This document shows positions 34,767 through 44,752 of a DNA stretch of 64,000 nucleotides, one piece after another (positions within the stretch are counted from its first letter, which is position 1; every line of letters begins with the position of its first letter). A program made the translations under genes and the position numbers. The notes under the pieces are model-generated. The model did not search any database. It was given only the letters and a program-made list of their open reading frames with translations, and was not told the DNA's origin. The DNA is from Pseudoalteromonas gelatinilytica (GTDB taxonomy: Bacteria; Pseudomonadota; Gammaproteobacteria; Enterobacterales; Alteromonadaceae), in NCBI RefSeq assembly GCF_001641615.1, contig NZ_LRRU01000020.1, positions 330,525 through 394,524 on the forward strand. Reading direction: 5' to 3'.

Positions 34767-36164
34767 TTAGTACGTCGCGCTGCCTTTTGTACGTGGGAAG
34801 GCGATTACGTCACGTACGTTGCCCATACCTGTTACATAAGCAACTAAACGCTCAAAACCTAGACCAAAACCAGAATGTGGAACCGTACCGTATTTACGTA
34901 GGTCACGGTACCAGCTGTAATCTTCTTTGTTTAAGCCCATTTCTTCTAGACGTTTATCTAATACATCTAGACGTTCTTCACGTTGAGAGCCACCGATGAT
35001 TTCACCAATACCTGGTGCAACTACGTCCATCGCTGCCACTGTTTTGCCGTCTTCGTTTTGACGCATGTAGAAGGCTTTAATATCACGCGGGTAGTTTTTG
35101 ATAACAACTGGCGCGTTAAAGTGTTCTTCAGCAAGGTAACGTTCGTGCTCAGATTGTAAGTCCACACCCCATTCAACAGGGAATTCGAACTTCTTGCCAC
35201 ATGCTTTTAAGATTTCGATAGCATCAGTGTAATCAACTTGTGCGAAATCTTTAGTTACGAACTCTTCTAAACGAGAAATAGCTGTTTTCTCAACACGTTG
35301 TGCAAAGAATTCCATATCATCGCGACGCTCAGTTAATACTGCATTGAAAACATATTTCAGCATGTTTTCAGCAAGTTTTGCAATGTCTTCTAAATCTGCG
35401 AATGCAACTTCAGGTTCAACCATCCAAAACTCAGCTAAGTGACGAGATGTATTTGAGTTCTCAGCTCGGAAAGTAGGGCCAAAGGTGTAGATTTTTGACA
35501 TTGCAGATGCGTATGTCTCACCGTTTAACTGACCAGATACTGTTAAGAATGCTTCTTTACCGAAGAAATCTTCACTGTAATCGATGTCGCCTTTATCTGT
35601 GCGTGGTAAGTTTTCCATATCTAATGTAGATACACGGAACATTTCACCAGCGCCTTCACAGTCACTTGCTGTGATGATAGGTGTGCTGATCCAATAGAAA
35701 CCTTGCTCGTGGTAAAAACGGTGAATAGCTTGTGCTAAACAGTTACGTACACGTGTTACTGCGCCCATGATGTTAGTACGAGGACGAAGGTGAGCGTGTT
35801 CGCGTAAATATTCAATGCTGTGACGCTTCGCAGCCATAGGGTAAGTATCTGGATTCTCAACCCAACCTAACACTTCAACAGAGTTAGCTTGAATTTCGAA
35901 AGATTGACCTTGACCCGCAGAAGGCACAAGAACACCCGTTACAGATACAGAACAACCTGCTGTTAAACGTGTTACTTCATCATAATTATTGAGTGAATTA
36001 GGTACTACCGCTTGAATAGGATCAAAACACGAACCGTCATGAACGGCTAAAAATGAAATTCCTGCTTTTGAATCGCGGCGTGTACGGATCCAGCCTTTTA
36101 CTGTTACTTGGCTGTCTACCGCAACCTTGCCTTCTAATAGCTCTGAAATCGCTAAATGGCTCAT
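34767..36164 (-). CDS. asnS: Asparaginyl-tRNA synthetase AsnS
   Basis: 465 aa from the ATG at 36164 (E. coli AsnS 466), chosen because TTGGAG lies 5 nt upstream; an in-frame GTG at 36170 would overlap that site. The N-terminal OB-fold anticodon domain includes [20 protein letters not shown]. The class II core has the [20 protein letters not shown] region, [20 protein letters not shown] (motif 2) and [16 protein letters not shown] (motif 3). The protein ends in a conserved tail, [15 protein letters not shown]. It charges tRNA-Asn. Monocistronic, divergent from a P-loop kinase gene across about 265 bp. Confidence 0.97.
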   Translation of the reverse strand: MSHLAISELLEGKVAVDSQVTVKGWIRTRRDSKAGISFLAVHDGSCFDPIQAVVPNSLNNYDEVTRLTAGCSVSVTGVLVPSAGQGQSFEIQANSVEVLGWVENPDTYPMAAKRHSIEYLREHAHLRPRTNIMGAVTRVRNCLAQAIHRFYHEQGFYWISTPIITASDCEGAGEMFRVSTLDMENLPRTDKGDIDYSEDFFGKEAFLTVSGQLNGETYASAMSKIYTFGPTFRAENSNTSRHLAEFWMVEPEVAFADLEDIAKLAENMLKYVFNAVLTERRDDMEFFAQRVEKTAISRLEEFVTKDFAQVDYTDAIEILKACGKKFEFPVEWGVDLQSEHERYLAEEHFNAPVVIKNYPRDIKAFYMRQNEDGKTVAAMDVVAPGIGEIIGGSQREERLDVLDKRLEEMGLNKEDYSWYRDLRKYGTVPHSGFGLGFERLVAYVTGMGNVRDVIAFPRTKGSATY

Positions 36165-36435
36165 CTTCACTCCAATGATATAAGTTGCCTAATATAATAA
36201 TGCTGTGCATTGCACTTGAATCGACTATCTTACCCTCGTAAATCAAATAAAAAAACTATTCAGGCATACTCTTTAGTAGTTTTTCTTCAATTGAGTAAAA
36301 TAGCAGCAATATTTTGCGTAAAATTTGCGTTTATTTAAATTCTCGCTGCGCTAATCGGTTATTTTGTGGCATTATTAACAATTCTCAATAGGATAATGGT
36401 CCTTTAATCTTTAATTAATTTGTATATCAGGTGCT

Positions 36436-36870
36436 ATGAAACAAGTTTTTATTCTTCGCGGCTTACCCGGCTCGGGTAAATCATATTATGCGCAAAGCCT
36501 AGCTGATGAGCTGGTGGCTGGTAATGAAAGTGATTATGTAGTGTGCGCAACAGATGATTATTTTTACAATAGCGAAGGTGAGTATCAATTTGATAAGTAC
36601 AAACTGCCTGAATATCACAACTTAAACTTGGCGCGTTTTATTAATGCGCTAGCTGAAGAAATCCCGTTAGTGATTGTCGATAACACCAATATCAAAAAAT
36701 GGGAATTCATTGCCTATGCACAAGCTGCTACTGCACTGGGTTATCAAGTAAAAGAAGTGATCGTAGGTGAAATTAAAGATAAATCATTACAGCACCTTTA
36801 TGCCAAGCGCTGTGAACATAAAGTGCCACTTCGCATGATAAGCAAAATGGCTTATATGTTTGAATGGTAA
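36436..36870 (+). CDS. P-loop AAA/kinase-type protein (ATP-dependent, zeta-toxin/PNK-like fold)
   Basis: 144 aa. Walker A is FILRGLPGSGKSYYAQSL at residues 5-22. ATDDYFYNSEGEYQFD, then HNLNLARFINALAEEIPLVI and IVDNTNIKKWE, form the DDYF and DNTN pair seen in single-domain kinases of the polynucleotide-kinase/NEDD4BP2-like group. The C terminus has a basic RCEHKVPLRMI lid. It is a soluble protein; the substrate is unknown. GGTGCT precedes the ATG without a strong ribosome binding site. It is flanked by divergent asnS and convergent bioA. Confidence 0.78.
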   Translation: MKQVFILRGLPGSGKSYYAQSLADELVAGNESDYVVCATDDYFYNSEGEYQFDKYKLPEYHNLNLARFINALAEEIPLVIVDNTNIKKWEFIAYAQAATALGYQVKEVIVGEIKDKSLQHLYAKRCEHKVPLRMISKMAYMFEW

Positions 36871-36880
36871 AGTTTAAAGG

Positions 36881-36905
36881 AAAAGGAAGCATTCGCTTCC
36901 TTTTT
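36881..36905. terminator. Terminator between the P-loop kinase gene and bioA
   Basis: AAAAGGAAGC and GCTTCC plus a T-run flank ATTC. The T-run overlaps the bioA stop codon (36904-36906), so it mainly serves the plus-strand gene. Confidence 0.78.
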
Positions 36906-38199
36906 AGCAATACGCCTGCTGTTCTATGGCTGCATAAATAGCATTGCACAACTTAGTTAAGCTCTGTTCATCACTTATGTAGGGTGGCATTAAGTAAATT
37001 AATTTACCAAACGGGCGGATCCACACACCTTGCTCGATAAAAAAGCGTTGAATTTTTGCTACATCAACAGCTTGATTAAGCTCTACAACACCAATTGCCC
37101 CCAATGTTCGTACATCAACGACCGCATCGAGCTGCTTACACTTAGCAAGCTGCGCTGTCAGTACATCATTTATGTGTTCAATTTGCTCTTGCCAAGGTTG
37201 CTCTAGCAGTAAATCAATACTTGCACAGGCTGTAGCACAGGCAAGCGGGTTACCCATAAAAGTTGGGCCATGCATTAATACGCCGGCTTCACCTTCACTA
37301 ATGCCAACAGCGACTTTGCTGGTGGTTAATGTTGCTGATAGGGTCATCATGCCACCCGTTAATGCTTTGCCAATACATAAAATATCAGGTGCTATGGAGG
37401 CGTGCTCAACAGCGAACAAGGTGCCAGTGCGGCCAAAGCCTGTGGCAATTTCATCACAAATAAGTAAAACATCATACTTATCACAAAGAATGCGCAGGTG
37501 TTTCAAGTAATCGGGATGGTAAAAATTCATGCCCCCAGCATTTTGCACAATGGGTTCGATGATAAATGCCGCAACATCTTGATGGTGAGCGGCAAAGTAG
37601 CTTTCAAGTGTATCAGCTTCAGCAGGGCTAAACTCGCCATTAAATTTAGCACTCGGCGCAGGCACAAAAACATGTTCAGGTAAAAACCCTGAATACATGC
37701 TGTGCATTGAATTAACTGGGTCGCAAACGCTCATGGCGGCAAATGTATCGCCATGGTAGCCCTTAAGCGGTGTCATTAGTTTTTGTTTGCCGGTATAACC
37801 TTGGCTTAACCAGTACTGCAAGGCCATTTTAATGGCAACTTCAACACTCACAGAGCCACTGTCGGCTAAGAACACCTTATCGAGAGACTTAGGTGTAATA
37901 CTGACTAGCTTTTTACACAGCTCAACAGCGGGCTCATGAGTTAGGCCACCAAACATGACATGGCTCATTTTACTAACTTGCTTGGTGATCGCTTCATTTA
38001 AAACAGGATGGCAGTAACCATGGATGGCACTCCACCAAGAGGCCATACCATCTATTAGGCTTTCGCCTGTTTCTAAGAAAATACGATTTGCATTGGCATG
38101 ACTGACTGGGTAAACGGGAAGGGGCTGAGTCATAGAAGTATAAGGGTGCCAAATATGCTCACGATCAAAATCTAAATCTATTGGTTGTTTATTAATCAT
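36904..38199 (-). CDS. bioA: Adenosylmethionine-8-amino-7-oxononanoate aminotransferase BioA
   Basis: 431 aa (E. coli 429). A class III PLP transaminase that makes 7,8-diaminopelargonate with SAM as amino donor. Landmarks are [77 protein letters not shown], the PLP-lysine segment [11 protein letters not shown] and [17 protein letters not shown]. The ATG directly abuts a BirA operator and has no visible ribosome binding site; transcription from the nearby TATAAA would start within a few bases of it. It is divergent from bioBFCD. Confidence 0.96.
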   Translation of the reverse strand: MINKQPIDLDFDREHIWHPYTSMTQPLPVYPVSHANANRIFLETGESLIDGMASWWSAIHGYCHPVLNEAITKQVSKMSHVMFGGLTHEPAVELCKKLVSITPKSLDKVFLADSGSVSVEVAIKMALQYWLSQGYTGKQKLMTPLKGYHGDTFAAMSVCDPVNSMHSMYSGFLPEHVFVPAPSAKFNGEFSPAEADTLESYFAAHHQDVAAFIIEPIVQNAGGMNFYHPDYLKHLRILCDKYDVLLICDEIATGFGRTGTLFAVEHASIAPDILCIGKALTGGMMTLSATLTTSKVAVGISEGEAGVLMHGPTFMGNPLACATACASIDLLLEQPWQEQIEHINDVLTAQLAKCKQLDAVVDVRTLGAIGVVELNQAVDVAKIQRFFIEQGVWIRPFGKLIYLMPPYISDEQSLTKLCNAIYAAIEQQAYC

Positions 38200-38233
38200 A
38201 TGTAAACTTTATATCGCTTCGATTCGTTGACAA
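38200..38233. promoter_or_regulatory. BirA operator (bioO) between bioA and bioB
   Basis: Half-sites TGTAAAC (38201-38207) and GTTGACA (38226-38232) are inverted and 18 bp apart, the spacing of the E. coli and general proteobacterial BirA site (TTGTAAACC-N16-GGTTTACAA). Biotinyl-5'-AMP-bound BirA would repress both directions. The right half-site contains the -35 element of the bioB promoter. Confidence 0.85.
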
Positions 38234-38254
38234 TGTTACGTCAAGTCGTAGACT
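38227..38254 (+). promoter_or_regulatory. Promoter of bioBFCD
   Basis: TTGACA (38227-38232) and TAGACT (38249-38254) are 16 bp apart. The perfect -35 is embedded in the right BirA half-site, so occupancy by BirA would block it. Confidence 0.7.
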
Positions 38255-38297
38255 AAGCCAATCTAACCGTCCCAATAATTTAAAAAAAGAGACTATT

Positions 38298-39338
38298 ATG
38301 GAGCACGCAGTTGTCCGTCACGATTGGACTCACCAAGAAGTAAAAGCATTATTCGAAATGCCGTTCAATGATTTGTTATTTAAAGCGGCCAGTGTGCATC
38401 GTGAAAACTTCAACCCAAATGAAGTACAAATTTCTACTTTGTTATCGATTAAAACCGGTGCTTGCCCAGAAGATTGCAAATATTGCCCTCAATCTGGTCA
38501 TTATAAAACTGATCTAGAGCGTGAACGCTTAATGGAAGTAGAAAAAGTGGTCGAGCAAGCGCGTGTTGCCAAAGAAAAAGGCGCGACTCGTTTTTGTATG
38601 GGCGCTGCGTGGTCTGATCCGAAAGAACGTGACATGCCATACATCGAAAAAATGGTAAAAGAAGTGAAAGAGCTTGGGCTTGAGACCTGTATGACCCTTG
38701 GCATGTTAGATAATGACAAAGCTCATGCATTAAAAAACGCGGGTCTTGACTACTACAACCATAACCTAGATACATCACCTGAGTATTACCAACAGATCAT
38801 TACAACACGTACTTACCAAGACCGTTTAAATACCATTGATAACGTGCGCTATGCCGGCATGAAAGTATGCTCTGGCGGTATTGTTGGTATGGGCGAGCAA
38901 GCTGCTGACCGTTTTGGTTTATTAATGCAATTAGCAAATTTACCGCAACAGCCAGAAAGTGTACCAATTAATATGTTGGTTAAAGTGAAAGGCACGCCAC
39001 TTGAAGATGTCGAAGACTTAGATCATTTTGAGTTTATTCGTACTATCGCAGTTGCACGTATTATGATGCCGAAAAGCTATGTTCGTTTATCAGCGGGTCG
39101 TACGGCGATGAACGAACAGATGCAATCTATGTGTTTCTTTGCTGGTGCTAATTCAATTTTCTACGGTGATAAACTACTGACTACAGAAAACCCTGAAGCA
39201 GACGCAGATATGATGTTAATTAAAAAATTAGGCATGAACCCAGAAACACGTGAAGATTACTCAGATGAAGCAGTAGAAGCATCACTTTCATCAAAAGTTG
39301 CCGATAAAGCAACATCTGAATTATTTTACGAAGCGTAG
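38298..39338 (+). CDS. bioB: Biotin synthase BioB
   Basis: 346 aa. A radical-SAM enzyme that inserts sulfur into dethiobiotin. The 4Fe-4S/SAM motif is C56-PED-C60-KY-C63 ([10 protein letters not shown]), followed by [42 protein letters not shown] and [10 protein letters not shown]; the auxiliary 2Fe-2S cysteines and Arg lie in [20 protein letters not shown]. Flavodoxin FldA in this window is the usual electron donor. AGAGAC lies before the ATG. First gene of bioBFCD, under a BirA operator. Confidence 0.97.
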   Translation: MEHAVVRHDWTHQEVKALFEMPFNDLLFKAASVHRENFNPNEVQISTLLSIKTGACPEDCKYCPQSGHYKTDLERERLMEVEKVVEQARVAKEKGATRFCMGAAWSDPKERDMPYIEKMVKEVKELGLETCMTLGMLDNDKAHALKNAGLDYYNHNLDTSPEYYQQIITTRTYQDRLNTIDNVRYAGMKVCSGGIVGMGEQAADRFGLLMQLANLPQQPESVPINMLVKVKGTPLEDVEDLDHFEFIRTIAVARIMMPKSYVRLSAGRTAMNEQMQSMCFFAGANSIFYGDKLLTTENPEADADMMLIKKLGMNPETREDYSDEAVEASLSSKVADKATSELFYEA

Positions 39339-39345
39339 CAATTAA

Positions 39346-40479
39346 ATGGCTTTTGATTTTATTGCCGAGCATCTTGTTGAGCGACAAGCAGATGCATTAC
39401 TGAGAAAGCGTCAACTTGTTGAGCAATCAAGCGGGCGCTTTATTCAGGTTGCAGGCAAACAGTATTTAAATTTTGCCAGTAATGACTACCTTGGCTTTGC
39501 GGATGATTTTATTGAAATACAAGCGCAGCATCTAGGTAGCCACAGTTCAGCGCTAGTAAATGGTTATAATCAAGCGCAGCAAACGCTTGAGCAGCGTTTA
39601 TGCGAGTTATTAGGCTATGAAAGCGCCATGTTATTTAATAGCGGATTTAGTGCTAATAGCAGCGTATTAAAAGCATTGTTTCAAGATAAAACCGTGGCGC
39701 AATCATCGGCAATATTTCAAGATAAGCTCAATCATGCCAGCTTAATTGATGGCGGACTTCATTCTGCCGCTGCCATGGTGCGCTTTAATCATAACGACCT
39801 TAAGCATTTAGAATCTCGGTTACAAAAGTCAAAAGCCAAGCATAAGCTCGTAGTAAGTGAAGGGGTGTTCTCGATGGATGGCGATCAAGCCCCCATTGAA
39901 GCACTCTGTAAACTCGCTAAACAATACAACGCGTGGCTGATGATTGACGATGCCCATGGCTTTGGCGTATTGGGCGAGCAAGGTTTAGGAAGTTGTGAGG
40001 CAATCAAGCCTGATTTACTGATCATCACCTTTGGCAAAGCACTAGCTAGTAGTGGTGCTTGCCTGCTTGCATCAAAACAAATGATTGATTACATGCTGCA
40101 GTTTAATCGCGAATACATTTATTCAACGGCGATGTCACCACTGATGGCAAGTTGTACTCTAGAGCGACTCGAAAGGTTATTAAAGGCGGATAAGAGACGC
40201 GCTCAGCTTTCAGAGAATATTGCCTACTTTAGAGCGCTTGCCAAAGAGCATAACTTAGCATTAATGGAATCAACAACGGCTATTCAGCCTTTGGTATTGG
40301 GCGATGCAGAACACACGCTTGCCGTTGCTAATAAGCTTAAAGGTAAAGGCGTGTGGTTAACTGCTATTAGACCGCCCACGGTGCCTTTTAATACGGCACG
40401 ACTTAGGATAACTCTAAGTAGCGCGCATCAAGCTAACGATATAAAAAAACTGGTTGATTCGCTAGTGGAGTGTTTATGA
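39346..40479 (+). CDS. bioF: 8-amino-7-oxononanoate synthase BioF
   Basis: 377 aa (E. coli 384). A PLP-dependent alpha-oxoamine synthase that condenses pimeloyl-ACP with alanine. Landmarks are YLNFASNDYLGFADD, HSSALVNGYNQAQQTLEQRL, FNSGFSANSSVLKAL, KLNHASLIDGGLHSAAAMVR, DDAHGFGVLGEQGLGSCEAI and the PLP-lysine in LIITFGKALASSGA. It starts 7 bp after bioB and ends in an ATGA overlap with bioC. Confidence 0.96.
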   Translation: MAFDFIAEHLVERQADALLRKRQLVEQSSGRFIQVAGKQYLNFASNDYLGFADDFIEIQAQHLGSHSSALVNGYNQAQQTLEQRLCELLGYESAMLFNSGFSANSSVLKALFQDKTVAQSSAIFQDKLNHASLIDGGLHSAAAMVRFNHNDLKHLESRLQKSKAKHKLVVSEGVFSMDGDQAPIEALCKLAKQYNAWLMIDDAHGFGVLGEQGLGSCEAIKPDLLIITFGKALASSGACLLASKQMIDYMLQFNREYIYSTAMSPLMASCTLERLERLLKADKRRAQLSENIAYFRALAKEHNLALMESTTAIQPLVLGDAEHTLAVANKLKGKGVWLTAIRPPTVPFNTARLRITLSSAHQANDIKKLVDSLVECL

Positions 40480-41267
40480 GTGTCCAACTGCAAGCGCCTT
40501 TAAGTTTTCAACACAGTAATAAGCTAACAACACAAACTAAGTTCTCTAAAGCGGCTGCAAATTACGCGAGCCATGCTAATGTTCAAAAACAAGCGGCTGC
40601 GCACTTATTTAAAATGATGGCAAGTAAACATCAGCAGGGTACTTGCCTTGATCTAGGGGCTGGGCCTTTAGTTAACACGGCAATACTTAAAACACATTTT
40701 GATACTGTATTGGCAATGGATTTAAGTCATTCCATGCTAAGCACAGAGCAAAACCCGCATTGTTTAAAAGTGTGTGCTGATATGGACAACCTACCATTAC
40801 AGCAAAATTCGCTAGATTGTGTGTTTAGTAATTTTGCAATGCAATGGTCTGCTGATTTAAAAGGGCTACTTAAAAGTCTTTTTTACTCCCTAAAAGCAGG
40901 CGGCAAGGTTTATTTAAGCTGCGTGGTAGATGGATCGCTCAAAGAGATCAAACAGGCTTTTGCTTGTTTAGATGAGCAAAACCATATTAATCAGTTTCAT
41001 TGTGCTAGTCACATTATTGATTATGCAAAATTGGCGGGGTTTAAACTCAATTTTGCAGCTGATAGATGTTATATAGATTCCTATAACTCTCCTTTAGATG
41101 CGCTGCGTTCGATAAAAGCGATTGGTGCTACCTCATTGCAAACTAAGCAAAAGCGCCATGGGTTATTAACAAGGCAGGCACTTAATAGTGTTTGTAAGGC
41201 ATACCCTCTGGTTGATGGGCATGCTAGAGTGAGCTATCAAGTTGTCCTTTTAGAACTAGAAAAATAG
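40476..41267 (+). CDS. bioC: Malonyl-ACP O-methyltransferase BioC
   Basis: 263 aa from the ATG at 40476, which overlaps the bioF stop (ATGA) and has GGAG 5 nt upstream; an in-frame GTG two codons earlier would lie on that site. It is a SAM methyltransferase with motif I CLDLGAGPLVNTAIL, the acidic DLSHSMLS loop and CVFSNFAMQWSADLKGLL. It methylates malonyl-ACP to disguise it for fatty-acid elongation to pimelate. The partner esterase BioH or an alternative (BioG, BioV) is not in the cluster and must be elsewhere. Confidence 0.94.
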   Translation: MSVQLQAPLSFQHSNKLTTQTKFSKAAANYASHANVQKQAAAHLFKMMASKHQQGTCLDLGAGPLVNTAILKTHFDTVLAMDLSHSMLSTEQNPHCLKVCADMDNLPLQQNSLDCVFSNFAMQWSADLKGLLKSLFYSLKAGGKVYLSCVVDGSLKEIKQAFACLDEQNHINQFHCASHIIDYAKLAGFKLNFAADRCYIDSYNSPLDALRSIKAIGATSLQTKQKRHGLLTRQALNSVCKAYPLVDGHARVSYQVVLLELEK

Positions 41268-41280
41268 AATTAACTCAAAA

Positions 41281-41964
41281 ATGAAAGAATTTTTTATTAC
41301 GGGTACAGACACCGATACCGGAAAAACCCATGTCACCAGTTTATTACTAAACTTACTAGCGCAACATAAACAGCGTGCGGTTGGGTTTAAACCTATTGCA
41401 GCAGGTGCAGAAGAAGCATTTGGGCAGCTAGTCAATGATGATGCATTAACCTTAATGGAAAGCTCATCAATTGGGGTTAAATATAACATAGTTAACCCCT
41501 TTACCTATGAGCCCCCCATTGCACCGCATATTGCAGCTGCTCAAGTAGGCGACAGACTGACATTTGACAAGCTCGATGCTGCTTATGCGAATGTAAAAGC
41601 ACTCAATACCGATTATATTCTTACAGAAGGTGCCGGCGGTTGGTGTTTACCTATCAACGAAACTGATTTGCTCAGTGATTGGGTTAAATCACAGCAGCTT
41701 GATGTGATTTTAGTCGTGGGTATGAAACTAGGATGCCTAAATCATGCTTTACTGACAGCAGCTCATTTTAAAGCGCTCGGTGTAAATTGTGTGGGTTGGA
41801 TTGCAAATCATGTAGACCCAAATATGCGTGAACAAGACGCCAATTTAGAAACCTTAAAATCTGCATTACCTTTCCCGCTTTTGGCGATTAGTCCGTATAC
41901 AGACGGCACCCCAAAATTAAAAATTTACAAAACCTTACTTGAAATTTTATCTATCAACCCATAA
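41281..41964 (+). CDS. bioD: Dethiobiotin synthetase BioD
   Basis: 227 aa. It closes the ureido ring of dethiobiotin using CO2 and ATP. The P-loop is ITGTDTDTGKTHVTSLLL at residues 7-24, followed by VGFKPIAAGAE, NPFTYEPPIAPHIAA, LTEGAGGWCLPINE and VVGMKLGCLNHALLT, all BioD marks. It is the last gene of bioBFCD, 13 bp after bioC, with no strong ribosome binding site. The following 174 bp to htpX hold no gene; TTGCAACCAATTG-like repeats there do not resolve into a clear terminator. Confidence 0.96.
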   Translation: MKEFFITGTDTDTGKTHVTSLLLNLLAQHKQRAVGFKPIAAGAEEAFGQLVNDDALTLMESSSIGVKYNIVNPFTYEPPIAPHIAAAQVGDRLTFDKLDAAYANVKALNTDYILTEGAGGWCLPINETDLLSDWVKSQQLDVILVVGMKLGCLNHALLTAAHFKALGVNCVGWIANHVDPNMREQDANLETLKSALPFPLLAISPYTDGTPKLKIYKTLLEILSINP

Positions 41965-42138
41965 TAATTGAGTTGTTACTTTTGACATACTCTGTCACAA
42001 TTGGTTGCAATTAGTTTCTTGCAACCAATTGCATAAGCCCTAAACTGAGTTGGTAGAACACCCAGATAATTTTATTAACTAACGATTTTTAACCATGTCG
42101 TTAGTTAATACAATTGGTATGTTTATTCTGAGGTTTTT

Positions 42139-42999
42139 ATGAAGCGTGTATTTTTGTTTCTACTGACTAACTTAGCGGTAATGCTAGTGTTAGGTATTGT
42201 GTTGTCTATTGTGATGAGCGTACTGGGTATTAGCCATCGCAGTTTAGGCGGCATTTTAGTTATTTCGACCGTATTTGGTTTTGGTGGCTCGTTTATTTCG
42301 TTATTTATGTCGAAATGGATGGCAAAAAAATCAACCGGTGCACATGTTATTGAACAGCCTCGTTCTGAAACAGAACAATGGTTAGTTTCGACGGTAGCAG
42401 CGCAAGCGAAAAAAGCAGGTATCGCGATGCCAGAAGTGGCTATTTACGATAGCCCTGAAATGAACGCATTTGCGACCGGCCCAAGTAAGAACAACTCGCT
42501 GGTGGCTGTGAGCACAGGTTTATTACATAACATGAATCAAGATCAAGCTGAGGCGGTATTGGCTCATGAGGTGTCACACATTGCAAATGGTGACATGGTA
42601 ACGCTGACACTTATCCAAGGTGTAGTGAATACCTTTGTTATCTTTATGGCGAAAGTATTGGCAGGTATTGTTGATAACTTCCTTAATAGTGATGAAGAGG
42701 AGGGCGGTAGTAGCTGGACATACTTCTTGTTCGATATGATTTTCCAAATGTTATTTGGTGTCCTAGCAAGTGTGATTGTTGCTTACTATAGCCGTAAACG
42801 CGAATTCTCTGCGGATGCCGGTGCAGCTAAACTAGTAGGTGCAGATAAAATGCGTAGCGCCCTTGAGCGTTTAAAACAAAACCACCCATCACAACTAGAA
42901 GGTTCAATGATGGCATTTGGTATTGCAAGCGGTAAAGGTGTTGCCGAGTTATTCTCATCGCACCCACCACTTGATGAGCGTATTAACGCATTACGTTAA
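42139..42999 (+). CDS. htpX: Membrane zinc metalloprotease HtpX
   Basis: 286 aa (E. coli 293). An M48 inner-membrane protease that degrades misfolded membrane proteins. Two N-terminal helices ([39 protein letters not shown]) precede the zinc motif [17 protein letters not shown] (HExxH). Two further hydrophobic segments lie around [18 protein letters not shown] and [20 protein letters not shown]. The third ligand Glu is in [17 protein letters not shown], and the C-terminal [13 protein letters not shown] is diagnostic. GAGG precedes the ATG. Monocistronic. Confidence 0.97.
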   Translation: MKRVFLFLLTNLAVMLVLGIVLSIVMSVLGISHRSLGGILVISTVFGFGGSFISLFMSKWMAKKSTGAHVIEQPRSETEQWLVSTVAAQAKKAGIAMPEVAIYDSPEMNAFATGPSKNNSLVAVSTGLLHNMNQDQAEAVLAHEVSHIANGDMVTLTLIQGVVNTFVIFMAKVLAGIVDNFLNSDEEEGGSSWTYFLFDMIFQMLFGVLASVIVAYYSRKREFSADAGAAKLVGADKMRSALERLKQNHPSQLEGSMMAFGIASGKGVAELFSSHPPLDERINALR

Positions 43000-43010
43000 T
43001 TTAAAACACG

Positions 43011-43039
43011 AAAAAGCCAGCTTGATGCTGGCTTTTTTT
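43011..43039. terminator. Terminator after htpX
   Basis: AAAAAGCCAGC and GCTGGCTTTTT flank TTGAT. It starts 12 bp after the htpX stop and abuts the end of the small convergent gene, so it may serve both. Confidence 0.87.
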
Positions 43040-43241
43040 ATTGTTGGTTTTTCTCACGCTCGAGTTGTTGTGGCAACAATACCTCAACAATTTCACGGGC
43101 CGGTAAGGTATACCTTACACCATCGAACATCACAGATGTGTGTTCATCAATACTGGTGATCCCTGTTAAGGTCCAGCCTTCGCCGCGCTCTTTACAGTAC
43201 ACTGTGGTGGTAGGTTGAATTACTTTAAATTCTTTACTCAT
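43038..43241 (-). CDS. Small conserved-looking protein, unknown function
   Basis: 67 aa, soluble, with no signal peptide or membrane segment. The sequence shows beta-rich stretches (FKVIQPTTTVYCKERGEGWT, SVMFDGVRYTLPAREIVEVL) and ends in a charged helix (QQLEREKNQQ). I do not recognise a family. It uses the shared htpX terminator and faces a GNAT gene with an 80-bp divergent gap. No strong ribosome binding site is visible (TAAGTTCG before the ATG). Confidence 0.6.
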   Translation of the reverse strand: MSKEFKVIQPTTTVYCKERGEGWTLTGITSIDEHTSVMFDGVRYTLPAREIVEVLLPQQLEREKNQQ

Positions 43242-43321
43242 CGAACTTAATCTAATTGCTTGAAATTGCGTTTATAGTAAGACAATAATGCCTGCTCATA
43301 AAGCAAAAAGAAGAAATTAAC

Positions 43322-43801
43322 GTGTCTAGCCACGATGACTTAGCCTTTGACTTACGCCCCATTCGTCATAAAGATTGCCAAGCAATTTGGGATATTTTAA
43401 AAGATCCGCAAGTACAATCGTTTAATGATTACGGCACTGATATAACGAAAGGTGACGTGTATGATTTTATTCAAGGCGACATAGAACGTTTTTATAATCA
43501 ACAAGGCATTCGTTTAGTTATTGTTTTACGAAGTAGTGGGCAAGTTATTGGTAGCGTGGGCTTATTTAACATAATTGACGGGCAGGGCATGTTGGGCTTT
43601 GAATTGGCATCGCAATACTTTGGCAAAGGAATAATGCAAAAGGTATTAGATATGCTATTTGAAAATCTGACGACCTTTGTAACGACACCACTAAACAGTG
43701 TGGTCGCCTTAATTAACCCAAATAACAGCGCCAGTATTAAACTTTTGACTAAATGCGGCTTTCAACAACATGACGCGCACTGGGTAAAGTACGTTTGCTA
43801 A
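43322..43801 (+). CDS. GNAT-family N-acetyltransferase (RimJ/RimL-like)
   Basis: 159 aa from a GTG start with AAGAAG about 8 nt upstream. It opens with FDLRPIRHKDCQAIWDIL, typical of the RimJ/RimL-type GNAT domain (Acetyltransf_3). VIGSVGLFNI, then the acetyl-CoA region LGFELASQYFGKGIMQKVLD and VVALINPNNSASIKLLTKCG, complete the fold. It would acetylate an amino group on a protein, peptide or small molecule; the acceptor is unknown. Monocistronic as far as can be seen, 82 bp before a DUF3859 gene. Confidence 0.88.
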   Translation: MSSHDDLAFDLRPIRHKDCQAIWDILKDPQVQSFNDYGTDITKGDVYDFIQGDIERFYNQQGIRLVIVLRSSGQVIGSVGLFNIIDGQGMLGFELASQYFGKGIMQKVLDMLFENLTTFVTTPLNSVVALINPNNSASIKLLTKCGFQQHDAHWVKYVC

Positions 43802-43883
43802 TTACTATAATAGTACAATCTTGTTCTGCTAGAGTTGCTACTATAAAATAGCGCCTTATTTTCACAAAGGAGCGCCAGCAACT

Positions 43884-44315
43884 ATGGCAAAGGCCAAACC
43901 AATTACCAGTATTGAAAGTTACGGTATTTACAGTCATTGGGATGCAAAAGAAAAAGACCTGCCTCAAATCACCGAATTTACAACAGACGTTCCTGCACAG
44001 TTAGATATTGAATTTGGCTTTATTGTTAATATTAAAAAGGCCAAAGGACAAAAAATTAAATTTTGCGTTTACCACCCAGATATCCCCGATGAGGATGGCG
44101 AGATCATGCCACCGTTTGAGGGAGAACAGTACGTTAAAACAAACGATTGGCAGTTTTATTTAGGTGATACGATATGGGCGCCTGTTGATAATAAAGTCGG
44201 TATTTGGCGCATGACTATTGATTTAAATGGCCATATAATTGCTGATAAATCCTTTAACTTATTAAAGGAAGCCGAAGGTTCTGCCACTGAATTTTGGAAG
44301 CATCGCGGTTATTAA
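43884..44315 (+). CDS. DUF3859 domain protein
   Basis: 143 aa, no signal peptide, soluble. The DUF3859 pattern is visible in SIESYGIYSHWDAKEKDLPQ, DIEFGFIVNIKKAKGQKI, CVYHPDIPDEDGEIMPPFEG and GIWRMTIDLNGHIIADKSFN: a beta-sandwich-like protein with conserved Trp and acidic residues. GGAG lies 10 nt before the ATG. It is followed after 21 bp by a GFA-family gene and then an ABM-type gene on the same strand, a possible small operon. Function unknown. Confidence 0.82.
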   Translation: MAKAKPITSIESYGIYSHWDAKEKDLPQITEFTTDVPAQLDIEFGFIVNIKKAKGQKIKFCVYHPDIPDEDGEIMPPFEGEQYVKTNDWQFYLGDTIWAPVDNKVGIWRMTIDLNGHIIADKSFNLLKEAEGSATEFWKHRGY

Positions 44316-44336
44316 TCTTTAAACTTGAGAGGGACT

Positions 44337-44747
44337 ATGTATCAAGGAAGTTGTTTGTGCGGCAAAGTAAAAGTAACTGTTGCTGGTGGCATAGACTCAA
44401 TTATTCATTGCCATTGCTCTTTATGTCGTAAAAACTCAGGCACAGCCTACGCAACCAATGGCTTTATTCAACGAGATGGTTTTAATCTCTCAGAAGGCAA
44501 GCAGCATTTAAGTGCCTTTGAATTTAAACCCGGCAGAATTCGCTATTTTTGCAGCTACTGTGGCTCGCCTATTTATAGTGAGAATAAAGAGGATCCAAGC
44601 CGCTTACGTATTCGTTTAGGTATACTAGATAGCGATATAGAAGAGCGTCCGCTAAGTCATAACTTTGTAAGCTCTAAAGCAAATTGGGATACGTTTAACA
44701 CAGAAATCCCATGCTATGATGGATTTGAACCAAGCAGAGGGAAGTAA
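44337..44747 (+). CDS. GFA family protein (glutathione-dependent formaldehyde-activating-type zinc fold)
   Basis: 136 aa. ATG 44337 is preferred because GAGAGGG lies 4 nt upstream; an in-frame TTG at 44325 would overlap that site. The zinc-ligand cysteines are GSCLCGKV, HCHCSLCRKNSGT and RYFCSYCGSPIYS, the full Mss4-like/GFA pattern. Family members are often annotated as formaldehyde-activating enzymes, but most have unproven activity. It is the middle gene of a three-gene set, 5 bp before the next. Confidence 0.88.
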   Translation: MYQGSCLCGKVKVTVAGGIDSIIHCHCSLCRKNSGTAYATNGFIQRDGFNLSEGKQHLSAFEFKPGRIRYFCSYCGSPIYSENKEDPSRLRIRLGILDSDIEERPLSHNFVSSKANWDTFNTEIPCYDGFEPSRGK

Positions 44748-44752
44748 CAGCC

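Noticed and set aside
36037..36246. Open frame of 69 codons across the asnS start on the minus strand
   Set aside because: It is out of frame with asnS, which has a strong start and homology over the same bases.
38227..38244. TTGAC-N8-GTCAA palindrome in the bio gap resembling the etf operators
   Set aside because: The spacer is 8 bp instead of 6, and the left half is already explained as a BirA half-site and -35 element.
42917..43159. Open frame of 80 codons across the end of htpX
   Set aside because: It runs through the htpX terminator and over the small convergent gene; no ribosome binding site or family pattern.
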